This document shows positions 9,215-19,125 of a DNA stretch of 64,000 bases, in pieces. Both the position numbers and the translations under genes were made by a program. The notes under the pieces were generated by a model. The model saw only the letters and a list, made by a program, of their open reading frames with translations. It ran no database searches and had not been told where the DNA came from. Numbering within the stretch: the stretch's first letter is position 1; the number at the start of each line of letters is the position of its first letter. Source of the DNA: an uncultured Flavobacteriaceae bacterium (lineage in GTDB: Bacteria; Bacteroidota; Bacteroidia; Flavobacteriales; Flavobacteriaceae). The stretch is taken from assembly GCA_947488345.1 (NCBI GenBank), contig CANKZQ010000002.1, positions 1 through 64,000 of the forward strand, written 5' to 3'.

Positions 9215-9945
9215 TTACGATTCACTAAATATTTGTTGAAACTTTGTCCGTTGATCTTAGTGTACTTCGAATTAATACTATAAGCAACATCCATTCCTTT
9301 GATATCAAAGTCACCATTTACTTTGGTATATTTTAGATTTAGGTTTCCTTTGAATTTTGCATCACCAAATGAAACCCCTCTTCGGAATTCTGAATATTTA
9401 AAAATAGCATCTTCATCAAAGGTTGTATTGGCAAAACTCACGTTTTTGTCAAATTTGGCATATTTAAAAGTTGTATTCTCTTTAAAGGTCGATCCGCTAA
9501 AATCTGCATTGCGTTCGAAATCAGAATATTTGAATAGAGCATTACCTTTAAACGTACAGTTGGTAAATGCAACATCGTCTTCAAAATTAGCTATAAATGT
9601 ATATTCGCTATCCTCATCGTGGATGTAAGCAAATACATTGTCATCAAAAACACAATTTACAAAAGATACTTTTACCTCTATTTGCTCTTCAATAGAATTA
9701 CTGCCATTGTTTTTATACCATTTACGTTTCTTTGGGAGTTCAGGAGCTTTTTCATCCATAAAGGTAAGGTCTAGCGTTCCCGTAATAGTTACATTTTCAT
9801 AAGAAACGTCTTTGCCATTTTTAATGGCACTCATTATGTCTTTAGCATCAACTGTCTTTTGCGCTACTAAATTGGGTGCAACAAGCAAGGCGCACAATAA
9901 AAAAAGATAGGTAGTAATTTTCTTTGGGGTGATTTTAGTTTTCAT
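9211..9945 (-). CDS. Secreted pentapeptide-repeat protein (11-residue variant)
   Basis: Signal peptide at 1-29 (ending LVAQ). From about residue 126 to 215 the chain repeats every 11 residues with phenylalanines spaced 5 then 6 apart ([66 protein letters not shown]). This is the pattern I associate with the Pentapeptide_3 class, a right-handed quadrilateral beta helix. A degenerate start of the solenoid is visible from about 92 ([11 protein letters not shown]). Function of the family is not known. An inverted repeat lies just upstream of the start. Confidence 0.75.
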   Translation of the reverse strand: MKTKITPKKITTYLFLLCALLVAPNLVAQKTVDAKDIMSAIKNGKDVSYENVTITGTLDLTFMDEKAPELPKKRKWYKNNGSNSIEEQIEVKVSFVNCVFDDNVFAYIHDEDSEYTFIANFEDDVAFTNCTFKGNALFKYSDFERNADFSGSTFKENTTFKYAKFDKNVSFANTTFDEDAIFKYSEFRRGVSFGDAKFKGNLNLKYTKVNGDFDIKGMDVAYSINSKYTKINGQSFNKYLVNRN

Positions 9946-9952
9946 ATGTTTT

Positions 9953-9999
9953 CATGTTGATTTTTTATAAAAAAAGCCTGTTCATTCTATATCAACATG
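9953..9999. repeat. 9-bp inverted repeat upstream of the pentapeptide gene
   Basis: CATGTTGAT at 9953-9961 and ATCAACATG at 9991-9999 are exact inverted copies separated by 29 bases, beginning eight bases before the start codon of the minus-strand gene. The right arm is itself part of a near-palindrome, ATCAACATGTTTGAT. It could be an operator; chance occurrence is possible in AT-rich DNA. Confidence 0.3.
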
Positions 10000-10097
10000 T
10001 TTGATGTAGAAAAGTCGGACATGCTTTTTCATAAAATGGGTTAATTTAAAGTGTACATTATATAGACTGCCCCTTTTTACATTTGTTACAGTTTTGG

Positions 10098-12476
10098 CTA
10101 CTCTTTTATCAATTTCATAGTTCCAATACCCTGATCTGTTCGAATTCTCAAGATGTAAATGCCACTACTCAGAAGTTTTAAATCAACATCAGTCGAAGTT
10201 TTCAATAAAATATCTTGACGGAGAAGTTGACCATTTAAATTGTAAATTTCAATAACACTATTGGAAAGATCTGGTACTTTAACAGTTAATTTATCTTTAA
10301 TTGGATTCGGAAATACCTGTACACCAATCTTTTCCAAAGAAGCAATACTCAACGCACTTTGATCTATCATGGTAACTTTAAAATCATCAAAATAAAAACC
10401 GTCACGATTTAAGACAGCATCTGTAACAAGTTGAAAGCGAACTTTAATAGTTTCTCCTATATAAGCGCTCAAATCAATTTGCTCTAAGACCCATTTATTT
10501 TGAACACCATCATACATCGGCTGGCCATTGATACCTTGTATAGCATTTCCCTCAGAAGTGAAGAGACCACATTGAGGTTGCCATGTTGCACCGTTGTTCG
10601 TCGATACTTCAAATTGTACATAGTCAAAACCAGCTTCAATATCCCATTTAGTATAGAATGAAATGGCTGCTATGCCAGCATTCGTCAAATCTATTTCATT
10701 TGCGATTTCTATAGTACTACTCTGGCTATTGCTATAATTTCCGGAAGGAGAATCGGTAATAGAACTAGACGAAGAAACGAAGTCATTTGTGGTCACATTC
10801 CAGGAAGTGCCACTATTCCAATTAACCAAACTATTACCCGCATCTGTAACCAAGAACTGTGGCGCGCCATAAATTTTTGATATTAATTGTTCGGTAGTAT
10901 AGGTTCCGTTATCTATAACCAATTTGTATTCAATGGTTTCCCCTATATTGGTTGCGGAGTTTAATTGATAGCTTATCGACCCTTGGCGGGTTTCAAGTAC
11001 TGACAACCCATTGTGTTGATTTGAATTTCCGATCGAGGTAATGTTTGGCGATACAGGAACAATAGAAGCCGTAAAATTGGTAGAACCGGTTATTCCAATG
11101 CGTTGAATATCGTAAGACAAGGAGCCATTGATACTTGTTATATAGTTTTCTTGTGTATCTGATATGAGCGCATAATTTCTTGCTACATGCGCCACCATTA
11201 AATTCGTATACACCATATTTTTACAGATGGGGATGATTTCACTCTGAGCAGGCCAAAAGCTATCTCCAATTTCGGGTGTCATCGCAATTATTTTGTTATG
11301 AGTGCCTACAGTACCGTACATAAAATCATCACTCTCCCCAGCAAAGGGATTATCTCTTATCGGTGTATAGCTATTCTGACGCGTAAACTCATTGGTGATA
11401 GCGTAATAAGTATTTTCATCTGCTGTAGGAACGTCAGCGTATCCGAAAGGAAAATAAATCAACTCTCCAAAAGTATGATTGTTCACTGCAATGACAAATT
11501 CATGCTGTTCGACGAACCATTTCATTGCTTGATTTTCGGGTTCGGAAAATGCACTTGGTCCGCGATAAATTTCAGATCCCGTATTTGATGACGAGCCTGC
11601 GCCTCCCCAGCTATTATTGCTTGCATTTCCATCAATGTGATGACTGTAGTTCCTGTTGTTATCAACACCAAAAGTTCCGTTACCATTGTTCCGTCGATTT
11701 TTACGCCAAAAACCACCACCATTCGGATTGGTTGTTTCATTATATATATATCCATCAGGATTTACTACCGGAATGAAATACAACTCTGAGTTATCTACAA
11801 TTGATTTTACTTCCGTATTTGTTGAGTAATTTTCCAATAAATACCACATATAAAAAATGAGTTGCTGCATTGATGCGGGTTCTCGGGCATGATGTAATGA
11901 CGTATATAAAACTTCAGTTTCAGGCTCATCCGTTTCCGGATTATCAGATATTTTAACCCAGTGCAGCGAATTGCCGTTTTCTGTCATGAAACTACTTATC
12001 GTAGATTTTGCAGTGATTAAATTAGGGTAGGCTGCACGCATATCATCTAACTCTTGCAGCACTTCGGTATAGGTCAAATAGCCTCCCATAGAGCCAAAAT
12101 TAAAATTGCTTGGTGTTTGGTAGTCGATAGTGTTAGTGGCACAAGGCGTCGGATTTTTGGTTGAGACCTTCGCTGCGCTCTTGTTTCTTTGTAACACATG
12201 CGCTGTCATATCTTCAACTAAAACATCGACCTTATAACCAAGACGCTTTGCTATCGCAATTTCTTCGGAAGAAAAAACAGACTCTACATATTTTTTTGAA
12301 CGATGAATACCATGATCTATAGCAATACCACTGTTTAGTAGGTTCTTAAAATTAGGAACCGTAGTGAAATGAATTCTCGCCTTTTTGTAAATGGTAGTAT
12401 TACTTTGAGCGTTTACAAAACTACAGGTAAAAAGAAAAAGTGTAACAGTTGCAATTAAGTAGTGTCTTTTAATCAT
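10098..12476 (-). CDS. Secreted M14 zinc carboxypeptidase with T9SS sorting domain
   Basis: Extracellular metallocarboxypeptidase. A signal peptide (1-23, ending FVNA) is followed by a short propeptide-like region and the M14 catalytic domain at about 130-430. Zinc ligands are His196 and Glu199 (HHAREP) and His334 (VNNHT); the catalytic Glu is Glu402 (TPEIGDSFWP); the substrate-carboxylate region NNRNYSHH is at 273-280. A beta-sandwich region (about 545-700) has the style of MAM/CUB-like binding modules. The last ~75 residues (VFPNPIKDKLTVKV to GTMKLIKE) are a type A sorting domain for type IX secretion, so the enzyme should be secreted or tethered at the surface. Likely role is use of external peptides. 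Confidence 0.93.
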   Translation of the reverse strand: MIKRHYLIATVTLFLFTCSFVNAQSNTTIYKKARIHFTTVPNFKNLLNSGIAIDHGIHRSKKYVESVFSSEEIAIAKRLGYKVDVLVEDMTAHVLQRNKSAAKVSTKNPTPCATNTIDYQTPSNFNFGSMGGYLTYTEVLQELDDMRAAYPNLITAKSTISSFMTENGNSLHWVKISDNPETDEPETEVLYTSLHHAREPASMQQLIFYMWYLLENYSTNTEVKSIVDNSELYFIPVVNPDGYIYNETTNPNGGGFWRKNRRNNGNGTFGVDNNRNYSHHIDGNASNNSWGGAGSSSNTGSEIYRGPSAFSEPENQAMKWFVEQHEFVIAVNNHTFGELIYFPFGYADVPTADENTYYAITNEFTRQNSYTPIRDNPFAGESDDFMYGTVGTHNKIIAMTPEIGDSFWPAQSEIIPICKNMVYTNLMVAHVARNYALISDTQENYITSINGSLSYDIQRIGITGSTNFTASIVPVSPNITSIGNSNQHNGLSVLETRQGSISYQLNSATNIGETIEYKLVIDNGTYTTEQLISKIYGAPQFLVTDAGNSLVNWNSGTSWNVTTNDFVSSSSSITDSPSGNYSNSQSSTIEIANEIDLTNAGIAAISFYTKWDIEAGFDYVQFEVSTNNGATWQPQCGLFTSEGNAIQGINGQPMYDGVQNKWVLEQIDLSAYIGETIKVRFQLVTDAVLNRDGFYFDDFKVTMIDQSALSIASLEKIGVQVFPNPIKDKLTVKVPDLSNSVIEIYNLNGQLLRQDILLKTSTDVDLKLLSSGIYILRIRTDQGIGTMKLIKE

Positions 12477-12543
12477 AATTCAAAGGTAATAATTTATACA
12501 TCAAAAAATCTAAAGCGAACAGACATGTATTTATCTTTTGATG

Positions 12544-12573
12544 TTGGATAACTTAATAGAATACTTAAATTTG
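12544..12573 (+). promoter_or_regulatory. Bacteroidota-type promoter for the DUF2807 gene
   Basis: TTG at 12544-12546, a 19-base spacer, then TAAATTTG at 12566-12573: a full match to TTG-N19-TAnnTTTG. Transcription should start near 12580, 14 bases before the start codon. Confidence 0.65.
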
Positions 12574-12593
12574 AATAACTAAAGAATAACATT

Positions 12594-13346
12594 ATGAAAC
12601 ATTTTCTTAAAATCACCCTCCTTTTGCTTACGATTTCTATTTCTCAAATTACTGTTGCTCAGGACGAAAATATCGTTTTAAACGAAAATTTTGACAAAAT
12701 AATTGTGAGTCCGCATATTGAAGCGACTTTTGTAAAAGGTGAAAATCCAAGCATTGAAGTAGAGCAAATGACAATTCCAAGAGAAAAATTGCAATACGAG
12801 ATCATAAACAATACACTACAGGTTTATTTAGAAGGTGCCAAGACTGTAACAAAAACAAAAAAAATCAAAAATAATGGTTGGAAACGTAAAATTCCAATTT
12901 ATAAGAATACCATTGTTAAAGTTAAGATTACCTATGCAGCGGTAGATATGTTTTCATTAAGAGGTGAGGAGAAGATTACTTTTGAGAGCCCACTTGATCA
13001 AGAAAGATGTACCTTACGTATTTATGGTGAATCAGAAGTACTCATTAAGGAAGCGAAGTTAGAAGATTTGAGAGTAGCCATTTATGGTGAGAGCAATTTA
13101 ATCATTGAATCAGGAGCAATTGCTAAACAGAAAATAACTGCCTATGGATCAAGCAAGATGAGATCTCTAGATGTAGAAAGCAAAGAGGCAAAGATTACAG
13201 CATATGGAGAAGGTACCTATCAGTTTAATGTAACAGATCGATTAAAAGTGACATCGTATGGTGAGGCGAATATTTTATATAAAGGTAGCCCTGATCTGAA
13301 AAAAGGAATTGTAATCGGAGAATCTACTATTCGACGTATTAATTAG
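12594..13346 (+). CDS. Secreted DUF2807 (head-GIN) protein
   Basis: A signal peptide (1-22, ending TVAQ) is followed by a repetitive beta structure with recurring YGES/YGEG/YGSS turns spaced about 20 residues apart (from about 145 to 230). This is the pattern of the putative auto-transporter adhesin, head GIN domain (DUF2807), a beta solenoid common in Bacteroidota; its role is unknown. The N-terminal third contains the strand motif IIVSPHIEATFVKGENP typical of the family. A canonical promoter precedes it and a strong hairpin follows it, so it is probably transcribed alone. Confidence 0.8.
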   Translation: MKHFLKITLLLLTISISQITVAQDENIVLNENFDKIIVSPHIEATFVKGENPSIEVEQMTIPREKLQYEIINNTLQVYLEGAKTVTKTKKIKNNGWKRKIPIYKNTIVKVKITYAAVDMFSLRGEEKITFESPLDQERCTLRIYGESEVLIKEAKLEDLRVAIYGESNLIIESGAIAKQKITAYGSSKMRSLDVESKEAKITAYGEGTYQFNVTDRLKVTSYGEANILYKGSPDLKKGIVIGESTIRRIN

Positions 13347-13372
13347 TCGTTTTAGGAACTATATTTGACATA

Positions 13373-13407
13373 AGAAAGCAGCTTTTACTTTGTGAAAGCT
13401 GCTTTCT
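13373..13407. terminator. Bidirectional hairpin terminator
   Basis: A perfect 13-bp stem, AGAAAGCAGCTTT / AAAGCTGCTTTCT, with a nine-base loop sits between the convergent DUF2807 and purL genes. Only short T-rich tails follow on either side. Confidence 0.75.
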
Positions 13408-13418
13408 GTATATATCAA

Positions 13419-16400
13419 TTAAGATTGTTTATCTATCCAAAGTCGTGCGTTTACAAAAGCTTCTAACCAAGGAGAGACTTCATCTTTTCTGCCTTCAGGA
13501 TAGTTAGCCCAATTCCATTGAAAGGTTGAGCGTTCAATATGAGGCATAGTGACCAAGTGACGCCCTGTTTTATCACAAAGCATTGCCGTATTAAAATCAG
13601 AACCATTCGGATTATGAGGATAATCGGCATACCCGTATTTCGCACAAATGTTATATTCATTTTCAGCCAGTGGGAGACTAAACTTGCCTTCACCATGACT
13701 TATCCACACACCTAATGTAGTTCCAGCTAAGGTAGAAAGCATTACCGAATTATTCTCTTGAATTTTGACAGATGTAAAAGAGCTTTCATGTTTTTTGGAG
13801 TCGTTGTAAGTCATTTTACCATGTGTTTCATGCTCAGGATTGATCAATTCTAATTCCATCCAAAGCTGACAACCGTTGCAAATACCAACAGACAAGGTAT
13901 CTTTACGTTTAAAGAAATCATTGATTACTTTATTTGCTTTCTCATTGTATTTTATGGCTCCTGCCCATCCTTTAGCAGAACCCAATACATCTGAATTTGA
14001 AAAGCCGCCCACGGCTCCTAGAAATTGAATATCTTCAAGTGTTTCTCTTCCCGATATTAAATCTGTCATATGCACATCTTTCACATCAAATCCGGCCAAA
14101 TACATAGCATTTGCCATTTCTCGTTCAGAATTTGATCCTTTTTCTCTTAAAATGGCCGCTTTTGGTCTTGTTTTACCAGTAGCAAATAAAGGTAGTTTTC
14201 CAGTAAAATGAGTAGGTAAAGAGAACGATAAAGGCTGATTTTTATAATTATCAAATCTATCTTTGGCTAAGCCATTGGCAGTTTGTTTATCATCCAATAA
14301 ATACGATGTCATGTACCAAGTATCTCTTAAGCCATCAATCCAAAAACTAAAATTATCGTCACCATTGGCAATGCGCATTGTATCACTGTTGGTCACAGTA
14401 CCGATCTTTTTAAAATCGATATGATGAGCGCTAAGTTGTGTCTCTGCAATTTCATTATTCGCCACCTGAACGACGATTCCACAGTTTTCGGAGAACAATA
14501 ACTTGATACTATCTTGTTCGTTAAGTTCAATCAAATCTAAATCTGCCGCGAGATGTGTATCCGCAAAGCACATTTCTAAAAGCGTGGTAATCAATCCGCC
14601 GGAAGCAACATCGTGACCCGCAACAATTTGATCCTCTTTGATGAGAGTTTGTATGGTATTAAATACGGTTTTTACATAAGTCGCATCGTTTACCGTAGGG
14701 GCATTGGTTCCAATTTTGTTTAGAATTTGAGCGAATGAGCTTCCGCCAAGTTTATAAGAGTCTTGCGACAGGTTTATATAATAAATTGCACCTTTATTTT
14801 GTTTAAATACAGGCTCAACAACTTTGGTAATATCGTTGCAATTTGCGGCTGCCGAAATCACCACGGTACCGGGAGATATGACTTCTTCATTTGGGTATTT
14901 CTGTTTCATTGAAAGGGAATCTTTTCCCGTAGGAACATTGATACCTAAATCAATGGCAAACTCCGATACGGCTTCAACAGCTGCATATAAACGAGCATCT
15001 TCTCCTTCATTTTTACAGGGCCACATCCAATTCGCTGATAGAGACACAGATTGTAAACCATCTTTTAGTGGTGCCCATATGATATTGGTCAAGGCTTCCG
15101 TTATTGCATTTTTACTTCCCGCTGCCGGATCGAGTAATCCAGCAATAGGGGAGTGACCGATAGAAGTTGCAATACCTTCTTTACCTTTATAATCCAAGGC
15201 CATCACGCCAACATTGTTGAGTGGAATTTGCAACGGGCCTACACATTGTTGCTTGGCAACTTTACCACCTACACAGCGATCTACTTTGTTTGTTAACCAA
15301 TCTTTGCAAGCTACCGCTTCCAGTTGTAACACTTGATTCAAATAATCTGAAAGAAGATTGGTTTGATAAGAAAGCGCAGCATAATTTCTTGGTATGGTTA
15401 TATCAGTCATGATTGTTTTCGGAGAGCTCCCAAACATATCTTCTAAGGCCAAATCCATTGGTTTTTCTCCAGTTGTCTTCGATTCAAATGTAAAACGTTT
15501 GTTCCCAGTGACGTCTCCAACAGTGTACATAGGAGAACGTTCACGTTCAGAAATCTTTTGGAGTGTATCCATATGATCTTTACCGATCACTAATCCCATA
15601 CGTTCTTGAGATTCATTGCCGATAATTTCTTTAGCAGATAAGGTAGGATCACCAACAGGCAACTTATCTAAATTGATATGACCTCCCGTATCTTCAACCA
15701 ATTCGCTCAAACAATTTAAATGTCCACCAGCTCCATGGTCATGAATAGAAACAATGAGGTTTTCATCACTTTCCACCATTCCACGAATGGCATTTGCTGC
15801 TCGTTTTTGCATTTCAGGATTCGAACGTTGTACAGCATTTAATTCAATACCCGAGGCGAATGCTCCTGTATCGGCACTGGAAACAGCCGCACCACCCATA
15901 CCAATTCGATAGTTTTCACCTCCGAGAATTACGATCTTATCACCTTCACTAGGTATGTCTTTTATGGCTTGATCTGCTTTGCCATATCCTATTCCACCTG
16001 CTTGCATGATCACTTTATCAAATCCTAATTTGCGAGCCTCTTCCTCGTGTTCGAAAGTCAAAACAGATCCGCAAATTAAAGGTTGTCCAAATTTATTTCC
16101 AAAATCAGAAGCCCCATTACTGGCCTTTATCAAAATGTCCATAGGTGTTTGATACAGCCATTTACGAGGTTCGAAGGCCTGCTCCCAAGGTCGATTGACT
16201 TCTAAACGAGAGTAGGAAGTCATGTAAACAGCTGTTCCCGCTAAGGGCAAAGAACCTTTCCCACCTGCTAATCGATCTCTAATCTCTCCGCCTGATCCCG
16301 TTGCCGCTCCATTAAAAGGTTCGACTGTTGTCGGAAAGTTATGCGTTTCTGCCTTTAAAGAAATTACAGATTCGTAATCCTTGGTCTCATAAAAATCGGG

Positions 16401-17087
16401 TTTATCAGCAGTTTTAGGGGCGAATTGCTCGACGTTCGGGCCCTTAATAAAGGCCACATTATCTTTATACGCCGAAACAATATCATTAGGATGTTGCTTG
16501 GATGTTTCTTTAATTAATTTAAAGAGTGATGTAGGTTTTTCTTTGCCATCAATAATGAACGTTCCGTTAAAAATTTTATGACGACAATGTTCGCTATTCA
16601 CCTGCGAAAATCCGAAAACTTCAGAATCCGTTAAGGGACGTCCAATCTTATTAGAAACAGCGTTTAAATAGTCAACTTCTTCATCACTTAATGAGAGTCC
16701 CTCTTGTTCATTAAACGAAGCAATATCTTCAATATTTAAAACCGCTTCAGGTTCGATATCTATGTTGAATGACTCTTGATGTAACCCATTGAATTTTTCA
16801 GAAATCATGGGATCGAAATCTGACGAATCCTCAGAACAGGCATTAAAGGCTTCTATTCTTATAATACCTTCGATCCCCATGTTTTGGGTGATTTCAACAG
16901 CGTTTGTACTCCATGGAGTAATCATTGCCGCACGAGGACCAATAAAAAAAGCGTCTAAAGACGCTGCGTTTATTTTAGGTTGATTGCCAAAAAGCCAATG
17001 TAATTTTGAAATCGTTTCGCTTGTGAATTCTTTTGTTGCTTGAACAGCAAATACTTTACTGTTTTGGTTTCCGAAGAAATGAATCAT
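13419..17087 (-). CDS. purL: Phosphoribosylformylglycinamidine synthase, single-chain
   Basis: Fourth step of purine synthesis: ATP- and glutamine-dependent conversion of FGAR to FGAM. At 1222 residues it is the large fused form, slightly shorter than the ~1295-residue E. coli enzyme. An N-terminal domain is followed by the linker and the first AIRS-like half (LKAETHNFPTTVEPF, GSGGEIRDRLAGG), a second AIRS-like half (VGGKVAKQQCVGP, GHDVASGG), and a class I glutaminase domain from about residue 965. The glutaminase nucleophile Cys is in GICNGCQLW and the terminal His/Glu region is PHIERSTFQW. The gene stands alone between terminators. Confidence 0.97.
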   Translation of the reverse strand: MIHFFGNQNSKVFAVQATKEFTSETISKLHWLFGNQPKINAASLDAFFIGPRAAMITPWSTNAVEITQNMGIEGIIRIEAFNACSEDSSDFDPMISEKFNGLHQESFNIDIEPEAVLNIEDIASFNEQEGLSLSDEEVDYLNAVSNKIGRPLTDSEVFGFSQVNSEHCRHKIFNGTFIIDGKEKPTSLFKLIKETSKQHPNDIVSAYKDNVAFIKGPNVEQFAPKTADKPDFYETKDYESVISLKAETHNFPTTVEPFNGAATGSGGEIRDRLAGGKGSLPLAGTAVYMTSYSRLEVNRPWEQAFEPRKWLYQTPMDILIKASNGASDFGNKFGQPLICGSVLTFEHEEEARKLGFDKVIMQAGGIGYGKADQAIKDIPSEGDKIVILGGENYRIGMGGAAVSSADTGAFASGIELNAVQRSNPEMQKRAANAIRGMVESDENLIVSIHDHGAGGHLNCLSELVEDTGGHINLDKLPVGDPTLSAKEIIGNESQERMGLVIGKDHMDTLQKISERERSPMYTVGDVTGNKRFTFESKTTGEKPMDLALEDMFGSSPKTIMTDITIPRNYAALSYQTNLLSDYLNQVLQLEAVACKDWLTNKVDRCVGGKVAKQQCVGPLQIPLNNVGVMALDYKGKEGIATSIGHSPIAGLLDPAAGSKNAITEALTNIIWAPLKDGLQSVSLSANWMWPCKNEGEDARLYAAVEAVSEFAIDLGINVPTGKDSLSMKQKYPNEEVISPGTVVISAAANCNDITKVVEPVFKQNKGAIYYINLSQDSYKLGGSSFAQILNKIGTNAPTVNDATYVKTVFNTIQTLIKEDQIVAGHDVASGGLITTLLEMCFADTHLAADLDLIELNEQDSIKLLFSENCGIVVQVANNEIAETQLSAHHIDFKKIGTVTNSDTMRIANGDDNFSFWIDGLRDTWYMTSYLLDDKQTANGLAKDRFDNYKNQPLSFSLPTHFTGKLPLFATGKTRPKAAILREKGSNSEREMANAMYLAGFDVKDVHMTDLISGRETLEDIQFLGAVGGFSNSDVLGSAKGWAGAIKYNEKANKVINDFFKRKDTLSVGICNGCQLWMELELINPEHETHGKMTYNDSKKHESSFTSVKIQENNSVMLSTLAGTTLGVWISHGEGKFSLPLAENEYNICAKYGYADYPHNPNGSDFNTAMLCDKTGRHLVTMPHIERSTFQWNWANYPEGRKDEVSPWLEAFVNARLWIDKQS

Positions 17088-17176
17088 TTACAGATGTTTA
17101 GTAGTTATCATTAAGCCTGTAAATTTACTCATTCTTTAAGAAAAAGAATAAGATATGTTGATAAGATTGCAAAAAA

Positions 17177-17761
17177 TTATTTGCTCACGGCAGCAAATCC
17201 AATAGGCTTTCCGTTATACAGTATTTTTCCATATGTAAAGTTTGAATGCACGGGAAAATCTATATAGTAGGTAGCTTGTTTGCCTTTTATGATAACACTT
17301 TTAAGCGCTTTGATAGAAGATTTTGCATTTTTCTTTTTGCGTCCAAAAATATTTGGTTTAAATGTTTTTGCCTCCAAATTTGTATAACCTTCAACTGGCG
17401 TTTCTTTGAATTCATTATAATTTTGATTGACAGCTTTAGATTTAAAATAAATCTTTTTGTCAGCTCTATAATAGGCCACTTCATTAGGTCTGATCCTGAG
17501 TTTATGATCATCATCAAATAAGATGAAATCATCAAAATCCAATGGAGTGTTCTTTTGACTTTTTGGGTTGATGGTAATTTGTACGGTAAGTGACTTTAAT
17601 TCTTTATTTTCATATCTATATGGTTGTGCCCATAAAGATTTGTTCAATACAGTTTTACCAACGGTAATTTTTAAATTATCATCTGTTTGCGATTGTATTT
17701 CATTGTTCGGAGCTAATCCAATGAAAAGAACAAGAAATAGGATGTAGGTTAATTTTTTCAT
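17177..17761 (-). CDS. Secreted protein of unknown function
   Basis: I do not recognise this family. A signal peptide covers about 1-24 (MKKLTYILFLVLFIGLAPN). The mature part is strand-rich: LKITVGKTVLNKSLWAQPYRY, then a section with FDDFILFDDDHKLRIRPNEVAYY, and a C-terminal strand pair ending KPIGFAAVSK. It resembles small immunoglobulin-like periplasmic proteins but no motif is diagnostic. It is downstream of purL's start on the same strand, separated by an RNA methyltransferase on the far side, and has no obvious partner. Confidence 0.5.
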   Translation of the reverse strand: MKKLTYILFLVLFIGLAPNNEIQSQTDDNLKITVGKTVLNKSLWAQPYRYENKELKSLTVQITINPKSQKNTPLDFDDFILFDDDHKLRIRPNEVAYYRADKKIYFKSKAVNQNYNEFKETPVEGYTNLEAKTFKPNIFGRKKKNAKSSIKALKSVIIKGKQATYYIDFPVHSNFTYGKILYNGKPIGFAAVSK

Positions 17762-17873
17762 TTGATTCGTTTATTTTATCCCTAGAATGTATCTAAGAAC
17801 AACTTAAGAACGCACAAACCTTGCCATAAATTGTTGAAGCCTATTTAGAACTCAAAATTTTGAACGCTACTTT

Positions 17874-19079
17874 TTACTTTATACGCTCAATCAATGCCAT
17901 ATAAAAACCATCGAAACCACTCACAGATGGTAAGATCTTTCTTTCTGATATGAATTTAAATCCGTCATGCTGTTTCAAGAATTGTTCAACCTGCTGTTCG
18001 TTTTCCGAAGGCAAAATTGAACAAGTAGCATAGACTAATTGCCCACCAACTTTTAGCATTTGCGAATACTTACTTAATATCTCTGCTTGCGTTTCTTTTA
18101 TGGTATCAATAAATTCGGGTTGTAGTTTCCATTTAGCGCCGGGATTTCGCTTTAATACACCGAGGCCACTACAAGGTGCATCTATCAATACCCTATCGGC
18201 TTTATTGTAGAGTTTCTTGATAACTTTAGTCGAATCTATGTGTCTTGGTTCAATATTATGTGCCCCAGCACGTTTGGCTCTTCGTTTTAGTTCTTTTAAT
18301 TTGTTTGCATAGATATCCAATGCAATAATTTGCCCTTTGTTTTGCATTAAAGCCGCCAAATGTAACGTTTTTCCCCCGGCACCAGCGCAGGTATCTACAA
18401 CACGCATTCCTGGAGTTACTTGCAGATATTCAGCTACTAACTGTGAGGAAGCATCTTGCACTTCAAATAAGCCATTTTGAAAGGCGTCAGTTCGAAAGAT
18501 GCTTTTTCGCTCAACCAAACGTAAAGCATTTTCACATCCCTTAACCGTTTCAGTTTCAATACTATTTTCTAACAATGTTTTTTGAAGGCTGTTTTTAGTT
18601 GTTTTTAGGGTATTTGTTCTAAGAACTACTGCCGCCTGTTGATTGAGAGCCGTTATTTCAGTGTCCCATTGGTCTCCAAGTTCTTTCTTCCCTAATACAT
18701 CCATCCAATCAGGGATAGACTCTTTAAATACGCGCTGACTTTGTAGTTCGTCAAACTTTCCTTTAATACGTCTTACAGGTGTATCTGTAAACTGCTTCCA
18801 GTCAGGTAGTTGAATTCCTTTTAACGTTGCCCAAACAGTGAAAATTTTCCATAAATTCTCGGTAGTATAATGATCTTTAGTGCCTGCAATTTCATTGTAC
18901 AGTCGTTTCCATCGCACACAGTCATAAATAGTCTCGGCTATAAATTTTCTATCGCGAGCACCCCATCGTGTATCCCTTTTCAGTGTTTTCTCAACTACTT
19001 TATCGGCGTACAATCCATCGTTGAAAATATAGTTCAATGAATCAATAACTGCCAATACTAAATTTCTATGTAAACGCAT
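17874..19079 (-). CDS. RsmB/NOP-family RNA (cytosine-C5)-methyltransferase
   Basis: SAM-dependent methyltransferase of the RsmB/NOL1/NOP2/Sun family, which methylates cytosine in rRNA or tRNA. The SAM-binding loop DTCAGAGGKTLHLA is near 232-245. Both catalytic cysteines of the family are present: DAPCSGLGVLKRNP (near 300) and YATCSILPSENE (near 352). The N-terminal ~150 residues are a helical RNA-binding region. Whether the target is C967 of 16S rRNA (as for RsmB) or another site cannot be read from sequence. The next gene, TIGR02757, lies 46 bases upstream on the same strand. Confidence 0.88.
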   Translation of the reverse strand: MRLHRNLVLAVIDSLNYIFNDGLYADKVVEKTLKRDTRWGARDRKFIAETIYDCVRWKRLYNEIAGTKDHYTTENLWKIFTVWATLKGIQLPDWKQFTDTPVRRIKGKFDELQSQRVFKESIPDWMDVLGKKELGDQWDTEITALNQQAAVVLRTNTLKTTKNSLQKTLLENSIETETVKGCENALRLVERKSIFRTDAFQNGLFEVQDASSQLVAEYLQVTPGMRVVDTCAGAGGKTLHLAALMQNKGQIIALDIYANKLKELKRRAKRAGAHNIEPRHIDSTKVIKKLYNKADRVLIDAPCSGLGVLKRNPGAKWKLQPEFIDTIKETQAEILSKYSQMLKVGGQLVYATCSILPSENEQQVEQFLKQHDGFKFISERKILPSVSGFDGFYMALIERIK

Positions 19080-19125
19080 CTAAAATTATTAAGGCTGCAA
19101 AGGTAGCCAATATTACGAAGTAATG

